Assembly: GCA_963576475.1 (NCBI GenBank)
Contig: OY754978.1
Coordinates: forward strand, 9,856,299-9,920,298
Length of the DNA stretch: 64,000 nucleotides
DNA from: Molanna angustata
Lineage: Eukaryota; Arthropoda; Insecta; Trichoptera; Molannidae
Direction of reading: 5' to 3'
Part shown: positions 25,731 through 42,224 of the stretch, one piece after another
Layout of the letters: each line of letters begins with the position of its first letter
How positions within the stretch are numbered: position 1 is the first letter of the stretch
The notes under the pieces: generated by a model
What the model was told of the DNA's origin: nothing
Databases searched by the model: none
The model's input: only the letters and a program-made list of their open reading frames with translations
Position numbers and translations under genes: made by a program

Positions 25731-26065
25731 AGAGGCTCTGGAGGATATCTATTGCAGGTATGTGTACTATTCCATTGTTACAACACATTCCTGGGTTTTC
25801 TCCCTTCCATTTCAAATCACCACAATATGTACAAATTATAGACATTCTACCAAAAGTTGATACTGGCTCAGAAATAAATTGCAACTATAGGTTAATATCT
25901 ATATTGCAACTATAGGAAAAAGCAGAATTTTCCTTTTGTCTCCATGATTCATGTTTCAATGTCACTTCTGTTATTTTACATACAAAAAAAATAGTGTTTG
26001 GCGATATTGTTAAGCGTTTTCAATTTGACTCAGGGGCCTTATGACTTGAAGACTTAGAGGCTGTT

Positions 26066-26353
26066 TTATAATTTTAATGCTGCTAAGATGGCGCATTCAA
26101 GTGCAGTAATTTCTATTTCTTCAACGTCTTGCATATTCATCTGATCTATTGTCATTAAATTATCACGACTCCCTACCTCTATCCAATTACTTGAAGACTG
26201 AAAATCTGTACTTCCTCTTTCTTGCTGCAGAAATTGTAATACCCTATACGCCGTCATTCGTAATCTACTGGCTTCACATCTCCTTTCTTGCTGTTCTTTA
26301 GATTCGTTTGCCCTAAGTGCAACCATTCGCAACATGTTATTTTCATGTGCCAT
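26066..26353 (-). CDS. Hypothetical 95-aa open frame, possible TE relic
   Basis: An ATG-initiated minus-strand frame. It contains LRANESKEQQERRCEASRLR followed by MTAYRVLQFLQQE, an Arg/Glu-rich heptad-like segment, and a later acidic-hydrophobic tail (MQDVEEIEITALECAILAAL). The R-x-x-ES-x-EQ-x-x-RR pattern resembles short repeats seen next to arthropod Helitron-type ORFs, but I cannot confirm this. No splice partners, promoter or signal peptide are evident. Confidence 0.3.
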   Translation of the reverse strand: MAHENNMLRMVALRANESKEQQERRCEASRLRMTAYRVLQFLQQERGSTDFQSSSNWIEVGSRDNLMTIDQMNMQDVEEIEITALECAILAALKL

Positions 26354-28401
26354 TCCTTCTGCACCCTTTCACCTACTCCTAGAAGAATGACATAACCTGT
26401 ACACCGAAATACAATAATCACCAACTCATTTATGAAAATATCTTTAAACAAATACCTACGTTCTTTCCATATGTGAATGTTGATTTAAAATTTACCTAAA
26501 TTCATCGAGAATTGAAATTTCAACTTACATTTTTTTGTAACTATATAGGCTAAAATTTGATTCTGAAAGAAAATAAAATATAAAGTTATTAAATATTGGA
26601 AAATAAACTAAATCAATACATATTAATTACGATAAAAATAAAAAGTAGCTAACTTTCGAATATTTGACAGCTGAAAGAATGGTGGAACAACGCGAGGAAA
26701 GCAAATCTGACCCACAATGCAAAAGAGACCATTTGATCAACGTGAATTGCTCACTCTCCCTGTGTCGGATTTTATTACTTCGTGCCATTTGAGGTCTAAT
26801 TACGATAGGGACGCATATATCAGAATGTTGGTATTTTTGTCATCTTCAGGGTAAATTCACATAAATCAATTTTGGCGACTCGGCGAGTAAAGCATAAAAG
26901 CATTCTTTAATTCTTATTATATAACATTTAAACATACTTTCTTTTGAAAATAATAAAAAAAAAACATATCAGCTTGTGAGGCTTTGTGTTTTTATACTGT
27001 TTCAAATGTAATATTATAAAAATGTAATATTGTAAGTTTTTTACTCTACTGTAAAATTCCCGATTTCCACATAGAAAGATTTCAAACGAATGTAAGAATA
27101 GGCAGCCTTGGGCAGACTGACATGAATATAGTCGTGCACAAACATTCGCAAATCCAGAACGACAATCTTACCAGGTCTACTTTATTTATATGCAGATTGT
27201 ATATTTATAAAATAAATAAATAAATAAAATGAAATAAAATAACATCCCTCACGTACTTACGTGAAGAAATGTAACAAACGAGTAGATACTTAAAAAATAA
27301 ATATAGCGTTTTTGTGTTTTTGTGTTATTGTATATTTTGAAAATAATTTCCCTAATACCCTCAAAAGATACCTCTTTGAAATAAAGAACAGTTTGTATGT
27401 ACATATTTACTATATTGCATAAGTTTTTTTATTTTGAATTTGTATTTGTTTCTTATTTTTCTAATAAAATTAGTTTTAGTGAAACCTTTTTTAATTTTTT
27501 TATTGTAATTAACTAAAAAATAACAAGGCCTATGAAGTATATTTTTAATTCAATCGAAAGTGAATATGAAAATCTACCGGCTGAGGTTTTATTATTATAA
27601 TATTTGAATTACTATTTTTGCTATTTAAATAAAAACTCTAAATTTTAACTTTTCTTCACGAAGAAATATTGTATATCACGGATTTTGTGATTATAAAATA
27701 TTTTTTCGTGTTTCATACATTGGAAGGTAATGTGGAGTGTATTTTTGTATATACAAGGGTCTTAACAGAGTAAAAATACTTATTGAACAGTATTTTCCCA
27801 CAGATTCATTTTTTACGATTGTACCATTACGCCGAGGTGTCTCGGCATTATCACGGTCTAAAGTCTAAGTACTAAATATTTTTTTTTGTTTTTAGAAGTA
27901 GATAACATTCAAAATATTTCACTTGGTAACATTATTAATACGTATTCAGCTACCTTTCAACGGGTTTTCCCGCCATTTATCATTTCTACATTAATTATCA
28001 GTGAGTTTTTCTTGAAAATACATAGAGTTTTCGTCAAATACCTTGAACCTGGTTTCCGCGTGCGCAGCGAGCAAATTTGTGTATTTTTGATTCGTTGGAA
28101 TACGTGCAAAAAACGGCTCAAGATATTTGGCGACAAGTATACTATTAAATTTTGTGTCCTCTATACTAAGCCCAAAGAGCCCAAACCATCTTATATTATT
28201 GTGTTGTCTGTCTGTATCTGTGAGACGATAAATATCTAAGTTTACAGGATAAGGCAACTTGTTATTGGGTGCGTATCATGATAATATTTGACATAAATTA
28301 GTTGCCTTGTTAGTTGCTCGAGGAGCAATTCATACTGATTGAAGCCCCAAGTTGCAGTTGCAGAAACTCTCTAGAATGGATTTGCCGGAATGGTTGACTG
28401 G

Positions 28402-28850
<449 letters not shown>

Positions 28851-29412
28851 TCATTTATACATACTTGGAGTTTCATTACGTGATGATAGTGTTATTCAAA
28901 ATCTACTAGTTTTGATGTATAATCTGATTTGTATATAAATTGGGAAAGCAAATAAAGAAAACAGTTATGTTATTCAATGCACTTAATTTATTTGTAACTA
29001 TGAACATTGTCGAAAAACCATGTTTGTTATAAATATCAAAATTATTCAAACTGAAATCATGGTTACATAGATTTCATATGATATGAAATGTACGACGTTC
29101 TTTTTTATGTCATGTCTTAAAATAAAAATGTCATATATTTCATTCTATTCATATCTTTGTTGAATTCATACGATATTTTTAAATGTTGCATGTTTGAGCG
29201 AGAACATATTTTTTTAAAATAGACATAATTTTGATCAGCTGTTATTGTAATTATCTATTTTAGTTGACCAGCCATAAATTTGAATGATCAGTTTTCAAAT
29301 ATACCAGAGGAACAATGTCGCTATTTATAATGAAACGGAATCTTATTAAATTTTCATAAATGGCGATAGTACAATAGTAAATATGCAATAGTAAATTAAA
29401 AATAAATCTTAT

Positions 29413-32240
<2,828 letters not shown>

Positions 32241-32321
32241 TTTGGTAATTATTTGATAAGACTCCGGTGTTCTCTAACAAGACAGGTGTACTTAATATAA
32301 TTTGAAAATAACATTTCGCAC

Positions 32322-32329
32322 TTTATATA
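32322..32329 (-). promoter_or_regulatory. TATA box of gene 2
   Basis: TATATAAA on the minus strand, 89 bp before the gene 2 ATG. It has the same form as the TATA boxes of genes 4 and 5. Confidence 0.6.
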
Positions 32330-32559
32330 CGTTTCTACAATCTTTCACGTTGATAATAACACCAAAAAACAAATTCTCAAAACAACAAAAATAAAAGTTG
32401 TTTAGGAAAAATATTTACATTCTGAAAATAGAATTATCAGAGATACTTCAATAGGAATTTTTCAGTGAGAGTATTTTTACCGCATAGAAATATTTATTAG
32501 CAAAATCGTTATTAGTTCATTTTATACAAGACATATAATATCCGGCTGCTAAGCCTACC

Positions 32560-33150
32560 AGAGTAAGTGAGATGTACCCGATGATAGATATTGCCCCTCC
32601 AAATGTCAGGAGTTAGGTACCTGCAGACTCTGAAAGAAAGATGCAAGTAAGGAGTTTGATCATATGCTTCCGGTGGCGAGATTAAAACCGAGAAAAAGTT
32701 TCCTTACCACGACATCCCCCCTTCAGACAAGAATGGATTGAACAGTACAGTGGAGGTCGAAACAATCTGTAGGAGATTTTGGGACCGGGACACCATCTAA
32801 CCTACCGTACATGGAAGACACTGAATAGACTCCGTGTACGTACTTCTTGTCTATAGAAACATGGTACATGGATGTAACGAGGAAGAATTGGTTGTGGCAA
32901 ATGACGTGACAAATGCTGCTGTAACGTATTGGAGTGGAAAGGTTTAATATGCATGTCCGGACACGTTAAGTAAGTATACAAGACACTGTCGTACTAAGAA
33001 CCTCATTTGAATCAGCGAAATGAAAGAACATCGTTGACAAAATCCATCCTGGTAGAGTAAACAGAGATCCGAAGAATGTGCAAAGTCGAAGTCGTTCTAG
33101 GATAAGGTGGACACGAACACGTGTCTAGAATGGGTGTACCTACATTGTAC
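32560..33150 (+). mobile_element. Strongly decayed LINE fragment
   Basis: The plus strand contains YRTWKTLNRLRVRTS followed by a broken W/CG-rich stretch, reminiscent of the C-terminal zinc-knuckle region of some non-LTR elements (TW.TLNRLR..R). Other frames are shattered by stops. Low certainty. Confidence 0.35.
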
Positions 33151-33582
33151 ATGAAATAAAAGAATCCTCGGTAATCCTTTGAGAAATGTTTGTGTACTTT
33201 TTTTCAACCAAGGAAGCTACGGTAGCATGATCGAGTGAGGCCTCCTAAAATTAATTAAAAGATTAAAATAGAATTTTAATTTTTTCTTAAATAAATGCAA
33301 ATTCTCAACATGTGAATGAATATACATCGAGTAGGTATAATAGAATATTATTGTGTATATGCATTGCGTGTGATAAAAACTGTAAAATTTTACGAGTAAT
33401 ATTTTTAAGATGTTAGAATGAAGTTAATCATTTCACGTAGACATTTTTTTATTTGATGAAAGTTGAATGAAACTCTTTCATTTGAATAATATGCGTAGGT
33501 ACAAAGTAATATTTTAAACGGTGCCACTATTTTTACGACCGGAATTGGCGGGTAAAGCGTTTTCCCGCCAAAAAGTGTCTAT

Positions 33583-33905
33583 TTACATACACGACAAATT
33601 TTCTGACGTCGTCTATGTTTTTAGGTCATTTATAACCATAAAAAACGCTGATAAATCAAAATACAAAAATATTTACCTTTGTCATTTTTTCAATGGTCAT
33701 AAAAATGCATCATGGAAACCAACTTGAAGAAAAAATAAATAATATTAGCATCTTATTACATTTACTTAATTTTATAATTTATTTTTCATTGAGATCTACA
33801 ATTATAACAAAGTATGAACAAAGGTAAATATTTTTATAACTTGATTTATCTGCGTTTTCTGTGGTTATTTTTGGTTTTCGTCTATGGTTGAGTCGTGTAA
33901 ATAGT
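33583..33905. repeat. Imperfect inverted repeat
   Basis: 33610-33690 (AAAAAACGCTGATAAATC, ATTTACCTTTGT) is mirrored by 33822-33905 (AAAGGTAAATATTTTTATAA, GATTTATCTGCGTTTTCTG). Probably a decayed foldback element. TTCCCGCCAAAAAG lies just outside. Confidence 0.5.
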
Positions 33906-33968
33906 CGTAGCCTATTTTAAATCGAATATTTTTTAATTACATATACGCATTCAAAAGTTCAGGGGTGA

Positions 33969-34320
33969 CATCTATGCGAGACACCGTCACTTCATTTATA
34001 AGGTCTGTTGCATTCATTGTTTACAAATAAACCAATTTCTCAATAGATGGTATTATTCAAAGGTTTCTTCGTTACTACATAGATGTGCAATAGTTTAATT
34101 TCTTATTTTCAGGTGAATTGTTACACATTATTCAAATATATAGAACATTCAAAAATAACATTGATAAGGGAACTCAAAAAGAAGGCATAATTGGTGAACG
34201 TTGCGAAAGAGCATAAAGTGATCACGTAAATCAGCCGATGATAGGCAGTAAGCCCTGTAGGTGCCTTGAGTTCCTTGTTTTCTATAATATCCCAACTTCG
34301 TCTCTATTGAGATGTTAAAA
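33969..34320 (+). mobile_element. Foldback family B, partial copy
   Basis: It contains TTCAGGGGTGACATCTATGC, CTCAATAGATGG, GTGAACGTTGCGAAAGAGCA, AGCCCTGTAGGTGCC and CCCAACTTCGTCTCTATTGA, in the order seen at 41280-41660. Confidence 0.75.
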
Positions 34321-34329
34321 AGTTTGTCA

Positions 34330-36580
34330 CTAAAAAGTACTATTTTTATTCGGAATATTAGGTACGTTAAATTTTATTACGAGATTCTCATCATGAAACC
34401 TTGTTTTCCGTCGGTTTTCTATGTAAAATGTAAACTCAAACTTAAATATAATAAACTTAAATCTTAATGGCTATATGAATGACATATATTTTAAGTGAAA
34501 TAATTGTAAATAATATGAAACACTTTCATCTTTCTGAAGAAATTCGTTGTTTAGCCTAAATAGTTACAGCTTTAAAGTTTGAGATTCAACGAAACAGATC
34601 TGGTATTTTAAAAATAGATTGTGTTTTGAAATAGAAGGTTATCATAACGATTTACAATATTGTATGCAAAAATATGTTTGTTTGTGATAATATTTATTGC
34701 AATTTACAGACACATTATGTATGTTGCTTCATTCCATCATCGAATTTTTCTGTGTGACAACCAACATCAGAAATAATTTGAAATCTTGGTTATTTTGTAG
34801 ACTGCTGCTACATTGAATAGGATTTATTATAATACCTGAAAATAGTTGGATCAAAGTGTCTGCTACAGACTACGTTTTAGGTAAATATTTCAATGCAGTA
34901 TCGTATCGTATCTATTTCAGTTTTTACTAATTTTATTAACCATTAATAAAATTAGTTAAAACTGAACAACATACCCTCTTACATAAAATATTTAATAAAT
35001 TATCAATTAACATATTATTTTTATTTTATTGTAATGCAGTAAATGTCAAAATATTATATTTTGGTGAACAATTCATTTTTGGGGGTTGCAGAGTCGTGGA
35101 TGATTATTATGAAATAATAATACCTAATCAAAATTTAATTGATAAGCAGAAAAAAATACAGCATTTTCTCTTGACGATGCCAAGAGACCCATTAAGGGTT
35201 GTTGCGCCAATGATCAACGTCATCATAATTTCTCTGAGAAAAACTAAAAAGAAAAGATTTAAAATTATTTTTTTTAAAAGAAAATTATGATTTTAAAGAC
35301 CAATACTTATATTTTATCCCAGCGATAAACTCACGTCGTGAATTTGAATATATTTCGTTTTTTTTCTGTGTTGGTAAACGTTTCATACTTGATAATAATC
35401 ATACGAACTAAATACTGTGAAATTGTAAAATATATTTCGTATAGAACATATAGCAAAGATTTTTAATGTATATTTTTATATTGCTGATATCCAAACTAAA
35501 TAATATTTATTAGGTCAAGTACTAATTATGCACAAAATATGGCAATTCATAGAATGCGCGATACATACAACAGGTTTCAAGAGTTTGACATATTCCACCT
35601 CAGTTCCACAACATTTTGCAATCATTTAATATAAACCCCTATTTCTCTGAGATCTAATGGAATTCTGTTTTTACTCTTCTTTTCAACAGTAAATATATTA
35701 TGATCTAAATTGTACAGCACAAATCCGCCTCTATTGGTGGCTGTGCCTTATTAAAAAAAAACATTTAAATATATTAAATACAAAAGAAAATCAAAGCCCG
35801 CTTAGTATAGGAAACTATGACGGTGTTATACTTGTTGTAGGTACTTACATATAAGTTTACCTACGTTTTATGCATTGGATTATTTACATAGTTTAATGTT
35901 TTAGATTGTTTGTAAACTTGTAATATTTTTGTTTCCTAAATCACAACGCGAAAATGCAATAGGCCTTAATACCTGATGTCATTATTGTGTTGTTTATGTC
36001 GTAATGCTGATTTTTATACAAATTTAACGCAAATAAAAAAGGGTGAATGTGAATTTTGTGAATTTTAAACCGGTAGTAGGTAATCGATCAGGATTCTGAG
36101 ATAACTGGTATTAACCAGTCCGGTTTCGCAGGTATCCGGTTGCAGTTTATCATTCGTGCGCCGTTTCCACGAATTTCATTACATTTTAACTCAGTGTCTT
36201 TTGAAGATATTAAAAAAAAGTTTTGCTTTTACCTCTAAAAACAGAGCTATTTATACAAAATGAATATTTATGCAAAAATGCATGTGTTGTTTGTGATGTA
36301 CCGTAAAAATATCTACATAAAGTACCTACTTACCGATAAAGAAATTTGACCTCATAAAAATTAAATTTTAAAATAAATATTTATATTGAAAATTTTACTC
36401 TCGATCTGTCTGTTTTTTTGATAATATCAGTAGGTATTATTAATTGTTGGATTTATAATAAATTATTTAAGTTAAGATTATTTTTATAATTAAACATTTT
36501 ATTAAAATAACCAAGATTTTTTTACAAATATTCAGAGACATTCCTTGTTTCTGTAAAATGCAGCAAAAACAATACTTTTG
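34330..36580. other. No recognisable feature
   Basis: A 2.2-kb A+T-rich stretch. The short frames (for example 35096-35290) have no family resemblance. A LINE-tail-like phrase (rc GATGACGTTGATCATTGGCG) occurs at 35200-35225. Confidence 0.5.
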
Positions 36581-36795
36581 ATATAGGCCTTTATATACCC
36601 TGGGCATATTGATGTACACAAATATGCACACTAAATTACCTTCTAATGTATGAAACACGAAAAAATATTGTATATCACCTGATCTGTGATATACAATATT
36701 TTTCGTAAGGAAAAGGTAAAATTTAGAGGTAATTTTTAAATAGCAGTAGGATGTAAAGGGTCCTACTAGCACCAAATGAGCCAATACTGGCTTTA

Positions 36796-36974
36796 TGTCC
36801 TATTCTAATTCGTCTAAATTTATCCATCTGAATTTTAATATATGAGAAATGTCAAAAAGTTGACTGCATTTTTACGGGACTCATTACGTCACACCGCGCG
36901 TATGAAATCCTTTTACATAAGTCGCCCGTTGGTTATTGACGTTTTCGTACTCTGAAACGAATCAGAATAGGACA
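36796..36974. mobile_element. MITE family D, complete copy, 179 bp
   Basis: TGTCCTATTCTAATTCGT at the left is matched by ACGAATCAGAATAGGACA at the right. The internal TGAGAAATGTCAAAAAGTT and GTCACACCGC are shared with 5249-5398. Confidence 0.8.
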
Positions 36975-37319
36975 TATTATTATAGTCTTGAAACTAAAGA
37001 CGGATTAATTAAAGGCAGTTCAATTATAACTTCTCATTTACAGAATCATAATATATTTGAAAATTCTCTCAATAAAAAAACCGGAACTGAGATCCAACTG
37101 TCCATGGCGATAGTATGTATGTTTAAATTTATAAATTTGTGTCTTGATTAAAAAAAGAGGTATAATTCATATCGTCTCTTACGTCGTTCTGTTTCGTGCT
37201 AGTCAAGCCATACAAAATATATGGCGGGACGGACTCCACCGCTTCTACTTCAGTATGAGAAGAGGGGGACATATCGTTAAAAATTCTCAGTGCCTGTACG
37301 GCCTTTTTAACATAAACAC

Positions 37320-37610
37320 TGATTTTCCCTCATATTTTCTTAGTTCAGCCCACTGCTGGATGAAGGTCTCTTTTGAACTTTTCCACAAATTTCTGTTTAG
37401 AGCTGTTTGCTGCCATCCACAACCCGTATGCAGGACAGTGTCATCTGTCCACCTTATTAGTGGTTATACAGAGCCTCCACTTTAGGATTCATCTAGGTGG
37501 CCATCTGACACTGTCTTGCCTCGTCACGTGCCCCGCCCACTGCCATTTCAGCCTTGCTGCCCTCTCTGCAATGTAGTCAACCTTTGTTTCCCTTTATTTT
37601 TCCCTCATAT
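37320..37610 (-). mobile_element. RTE-like LINE relic (minus)
   Basis: The minus-strand translation has RAARLKWQWAGHVTRQDSVR followed, after stops, by KFVEKFKRDLHPAVG, a worn RTE-type tail (family: LKWQWAGH.....RW). Plus-strand frames here are shadows. Confidence 0.65.
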
Positions 37611-37696
37611 TTGCCTTAAGATGGCATTTGGATATTTTCATTTGGATTTCGCAAAAAAAACAAGATATTTTTCGAATAGATATATTTTTCAATTGC

Positions 37697-37986
37697 ATAT
37701 ACGCAAACATTGATTTTTTCAGTCAAATGATATTTTTATTGACAATAATATCTCAATAGAGATGAAGTTGGGTTATTATAGAAGAACCAGGAACTCAGGC
37801 ACCTACAAGGCTTACGACCTGTTACTGGTTTTATGTGCTTGCGTAGTTGGTGAACGTTGCGCAAGCTCATAAAGTGATCACGCATACCAGCCGTTGACAG
37901 GTCGTAAGCCCTGTAGGTGCCGGAGTTCCTGGTTCTTCTATAATATTCCAACTTCGTCTCTATTGAGATGTTATTGTCAATAAAAA
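37697..37986. mobile_element. Foldback family B, hairpin copy
   Basis: An outer GCATATACGCAAACATTG precedes a hairpin whose arms start TTTTTATTGACAATAATATC and end at its inverse. The interior holds GGTGAACGTTGCGCAAGC. Confidence 0.75.
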
Positions 37987-38049
37987 AAGATATTTTTGTT
38001 TTGAAGACAATTTGTTTGATAAACGCACCTTTTATTGTACATGATAAAA

Positions 38050-38110
38050 ATATGTCATACAGTCCCCATATGCGGAGCGGGTGGTGGTGGGAGTAGCGAC
38101 ACACTTTGAT
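38050..38110 (+). repeat. R1-like LINE 3' terminal fragment
   Basis: TACAGTCCCCATATGCGGAG and GGGTGGTGGTGGGAGTAGCG match the 3' end of the element at 39345-40075. Confidence 0.6.
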
Positions 38111-38443
38111 GATAAAAAAAAATAAAAATATGTGAATTATGGCTGACACTAAACTATTTTTAACGGTTTTATTTAATGAATCTCCTTAAGTTTTGTATAG
38201 ATACACACTTGCTTTCGATGACATTCTTATAAAAATAATTGCTTTTCATTCGCATTTACCTTTTCGGGCAACGCTGGGTATTAAAGCTAGTAATAAATAA
38301 AAATACTTAGAAGAAGCTAACTTTCAGCAGTGGAGAGAAGGGTTAAGAAAGAAGAAGAATAAATAAAAGTTGGTTATTTGTTATATTATATTATAATTTA
38401 TAAATTCAAAATGTGAGTTATTAATACGTGATTTCAAATTATT

Positions 38444-41400
38444 TCAATGACCGTGATGATGGTCATCATGACTGTTGTGATGATCGCCATGCCCATGACC
38501 ATCACCGTGTCCATGACCGCCACCATGTCCACCGTGTCCTTCGTGACCCCCATGACCTCCGTGATCTGAAACACACATATCAAATCTTAACAGAGAAGAA
38601 GTTGGAATATAATATATTTATTAGGATACCAAGCAGTAGCGGAATTGCTTGTCGAAAATCTTGGCTTGCCTATGAATATTATGTTAAGAAATTCAAGATC
38701 TAATATTTTTTGTTTGTTTTATCGAAACCATTATACAAGATTAAAAATTGAACCATTTGAAGTTATGATGCTTGACAGGGCTACAAATGTAAATATTATT
38801 TTGGCAAGTGATTTTAAAATATTTTCATGGCCACTTAAATGAACAACGAGGCTAAAATAAAACATAAAATTTTCGACATTTTCCAATTTTCTTTCAGGGT
38901 TTCCCTAGTCCGAAAGTTCTAAGCACGCCCCTGGTACCAGAAACTCCGGCACTTACACGGCTTATAATAATAATAAATACTTCCTTATACCCAGCGCAAG
39001 CGGTTTTATTAACCATATGGCAGTTTCTTCCAATTAACCAGTGTATCCAGCCGAGAGAAGCAAGAAGTTAGAGCTGGTCAAAATGAAATGAAATGATAAC
39101 AAAATAAGCTTAGTTACTTTTGGAACAGACCTCGAAAGATAACAAATAGAAAGAAAGTATATAAGTAGCATATTACTATTTATTATGGGTATAAAATAAA
39201 TACACACAGGGTTAGAAAAATTATACGTAGGTACCTACATAGGGCCTAAATATTCAACGTCTCTAAAACAGACTTTCTATCCATAAGAACCTATTAAGAA
39301 AAGGAAGAAGCTGAATATTTATTTGATATAACTACATAATACGGGCGTCGAGTGTCACGTGGCTTTGTTGAAAGGACTGTAAATGAAAATTTGCAGAACA
39401 TCTGGCAGACTCGCTGGACGGCCTGCTCAGTGGGAAAAATTACCTACTTATTTTTTCCCGACGTGAGGTATCGTCTTAAATCTCCCTGGGTTGTTCCAGA
39501 CTTTTGGACTTCCCAATTTTTCACAGGACACGGAAACTTTAAAAGTTATCTTCACCGATTTAACATTGCCTCCTCTGCCTCATGTCATTTCTGTCAATAC
39601 CCGGACCAAACTTCGGAACATATCCTTTGGGAATGTTGCCACCCAATGGTGTCCTCATATAGATCGGAGCTCCTCGTTGCTGTCCGTGGGCCTCTTCAAG
39701 GTCCCATTGGTCATGCGGATTTTGTGATCTCGAAGAAAAATTATAAAGCTTTTAAGGTTTTCTGTCATAGATATGGTGCCTTACTTTTAGAAGATTCCCG
39801 TTAAATTAATTATTACCAGAGATCTTGGTCACTTCTCTGATGGTCTGCATGTAGGGGGATCTGAGGTCATAGACGGTCCACGGGTGTGAATTTTCTGTTC
39901 GCACTCGTTGATTGTTTCTTTTTGCACTATGGTGCCGAGATTGCTAATCTAGAGGGCTCCATGAGCTACTTTTCGTGCTATGCATTTTTTTTTGTCGTTC
40001 ACTTAGCGTTCTGTGAAGGGGCCGATTACAGTCCCCATAGGCAGAGCGGGTGGTGGTGGGAGTAGCGAAGAACTACATAATACACTTACAAAAAAAACAT
40101 TATTACTTATTATATCAGTATATAATAGGTACAACCTTATATGTCTCTTGTGAAATATTATAATAATATATACACTGCTAGCCCTAGAACAGGTATACCT
40201 AGTTGGGTAGCAGTTATCTATTTTTAAAGAAGCATGTTTTAATGGTGTGATAAAGAATAAATAAACCCTTTTTACATCAAGCCATATTACACACTACCAC
40301 ACAAATATGTACATATACACTTCCACATCTATCTCACTTCAACCTACCACTGAACCTTATGAATTTGATAATATTACATATATGTAAGTATTTTATATGT
40401 ATAAAAAAATCCTACTATAACGAATTCAAAAGATTAGAACTGATTTACATAACGCTAATCTAGGACAGGCATAGCCTAGTATAGTAGACTAATCCACAAA
40501 TTAAAACGAGTGGGTTGTAGCCAACACTAAACTCTTCACACCATGGTAAGCGTTCATTTTTTCTTCTTGAAATGTTGACAATCTCTAAATGCATTTTTAT
40601 GAAGTACATTTCTATTAGATTTTTAAATAAATATAAGATTCCCAGAGGACAAAAGTTTTCACAATACACTGCATAAATGAATAAAATAATAAAGACATTA
40701 AAATGTTATGATAGAAATAGAATACCTCCGCTGTGTTCGCCACTAGCTGTCACCACCGCAAGTATAATTGCCAGGACGAGAAAGAAGAAATGGAATCTCT
40801 GGAATATCAAGTTTATTTTTCTAGATTAGACATTTATGCAGATTATTAATTATCACACACCCCAATACACGCTCACTCCGCTATTTATACAAATAGTTAT
40901 TTTAATATTATTTACTATATAGTTGCAACCTGTAAAATACCTATTTTTATTCTCAAATAAAAATACCAAAATTTCTACGATTTGATGAAGTTAGTTTGTA
41001 TATATGTACTTATTTAATCCACAAATGAGTTATTTCGTAACGAAAGCTTCTTCCTCAGGGTGAATTACAACGTTTCAAATAACTCATCAGTTCGAATATT
41101 CTTTTTTAATTGCATATACGCAAACATTGGATATTTTCCCTTTCGGGAGTCAAATGATGTTTTTATTGACAAACATTTTTTCCAACATATCAATAGAGAC
41201 GAAATTAAAAAAGAATATTCGATTTACATACAAATTGGTACAAGTAGGTAAGCAAGCCAAAAAAGAAATAATGTTTCTGGCGCAGTTCAGGGGTGACATC
41301 TGTGTGTGAGACCGTCATCTCATTTATAAGGACTGTTACTTTCATTGTTTACAAATAAAAATTAATTTCTCAATGTCTCAATAGATGGCGTTACAAAAAG

Positions 41401-41839
41401 GTTTCTCCGTTACTCCATAGATGGCAATAGTAATAATGCATTATTGTCAGGTAATATGTTACACACTATTCAAATATATAGAACATTCAAAATTACATCG
41501 ATAAGGGAACTCAATAAGAAGGCATAATTGGTGAACGTTGCGCAAGCGCATAAAATGATCACGTAAACCAGCCGATGACAGGTCGTAAGCCCTGTAGGTG
41601 CCTCGAGTTCCTGGTTCTTCTACAATATCCCTACTTCGTCTCTATTGAGATGTTGGAAAAAATGTTTGTCAATAAAAACTCATCAGTTGTTTGAAAAAGT
41701 AAGGTATTTGTTAAAATAAAATAGATTAAAATGCTCTACAATGTTAACTTCGAAAATACTAATTAATTATAAGTACTTATTTTCATTATAATTTAATGTA
41801 AGAATTTTTAATTTATAAGATACTCACGAAATACTTCAT
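38444..41839 (-). CDS. Gene 3: Gly/His-rich secreted protein, 3 exons, 68 aa
   Basis: The exons are 41839-41828 (MKYF), 40798-40726 and 38565-38444 (TGA stop). Donors are GTGAGT and GTATTC; acceptors are ATTCCAG and GTTTCAG. Phases are 0 and then 1 (G|AT). The total is 207 nt. The signal peptide runs MKYF-RFHFFFLVLAIILAVVTA, with cleavage expected near TA|SGEHSG. The mature peptide of about 45 residues is almost entirely Gly, His and Asp: HGGHGGHEGHGG, GHGHGDGHGHGD, and a His-dense C-terminus (HDDHHHGH). By composition it resembles insect Gly/His-rich peptides such as holotricin-3 and tenecin-3, which are reported as antifungal. That is an analogy and not homology I can demonstrate. Intron 2 holds an R1-like LINE fragment at 39.3-40.1 kb. 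No clear TATA box is visible. A weak TTATATC lies about 50 bp upstream. Confidence 0.82.
39345..40075 (+). mobile_element. R1-clade-like LINE, C-terminal ORF2 fragment and 3' UTR
   Basis: An open frame (39352-39804, TAA) encodes FWTSQFFTGHGNFKSYLHRF and a CCHC knuckle (CHFC-x8-H-x4-C), followed by MVSSYRSELLVAVRGPL. These are hallmarks of the post-reverse-transcriptase region of R1/TRAS-type elements. The frame is intact for about 150 codons but 5'-truncated. The 3' UTR ends GGGTGGTGGTGGGAGTAGCG. It lies in intron 2 of gene 3 in the opposite orientation to the gene. Confidence 0.8.
40170..40265 (+). repeat. LINE 3'-UTR hairpin, copy 3
   Basis: CTGCTAGCCCTA-GAACAGGTATACCTAG-TTGGGTAGCAG is followed by TGGTGTGATAAAGAATAAAT. 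It has the same layout as the minus-strand copy at 16640-16740. Confidence 0.65.
41100..41690 (+). mobile_element. Foldback family B, long copy
   Basis: Outer GCATATACGCAAACATTGG and CTTTCGGGAGTCAAATGATG; subterminal TTTTTATTGACAAACATTTT with its inverse at 41655-41685; internal CAGGGGTGACATCTG, GGTGAACGTTGCGCAAGCGC and CCCTGTAGGTGCC. It lies in intron 1 of gene 3. Confidence 0.8.
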
Positions 41840-42224
41840 ATTTGATAATGGTGTGTTTATGAATTAATGAGCTAAATTTAAATTGATATAATTTTAAGTA
41901 TGCAAGTGGTTTAACTCCAACCAGAATATCAATGAATTGTCATAAATCGATAAACAATTATTTATATATCAAAATGATTTACCTACAATTCAAATCACGA
42001 ACCATAACCATTGTCCAAACTGTCATGTTTCAATTAAGTTCCTACTACAAAAACAATATTTTTCCTGGTAACATTTGAAGGTCGGACAAAAAAATATGGC
42101 ATCAACACGTAGATTATACTCAAATTTAATTTAAAAGATCCAATGCATAAGTTCCTTGCAGACTTTTATTTATTTATTTATTTAATATTTATTTGTTTAC
42201 TTCTTTATTTATTTATTATTTGTT

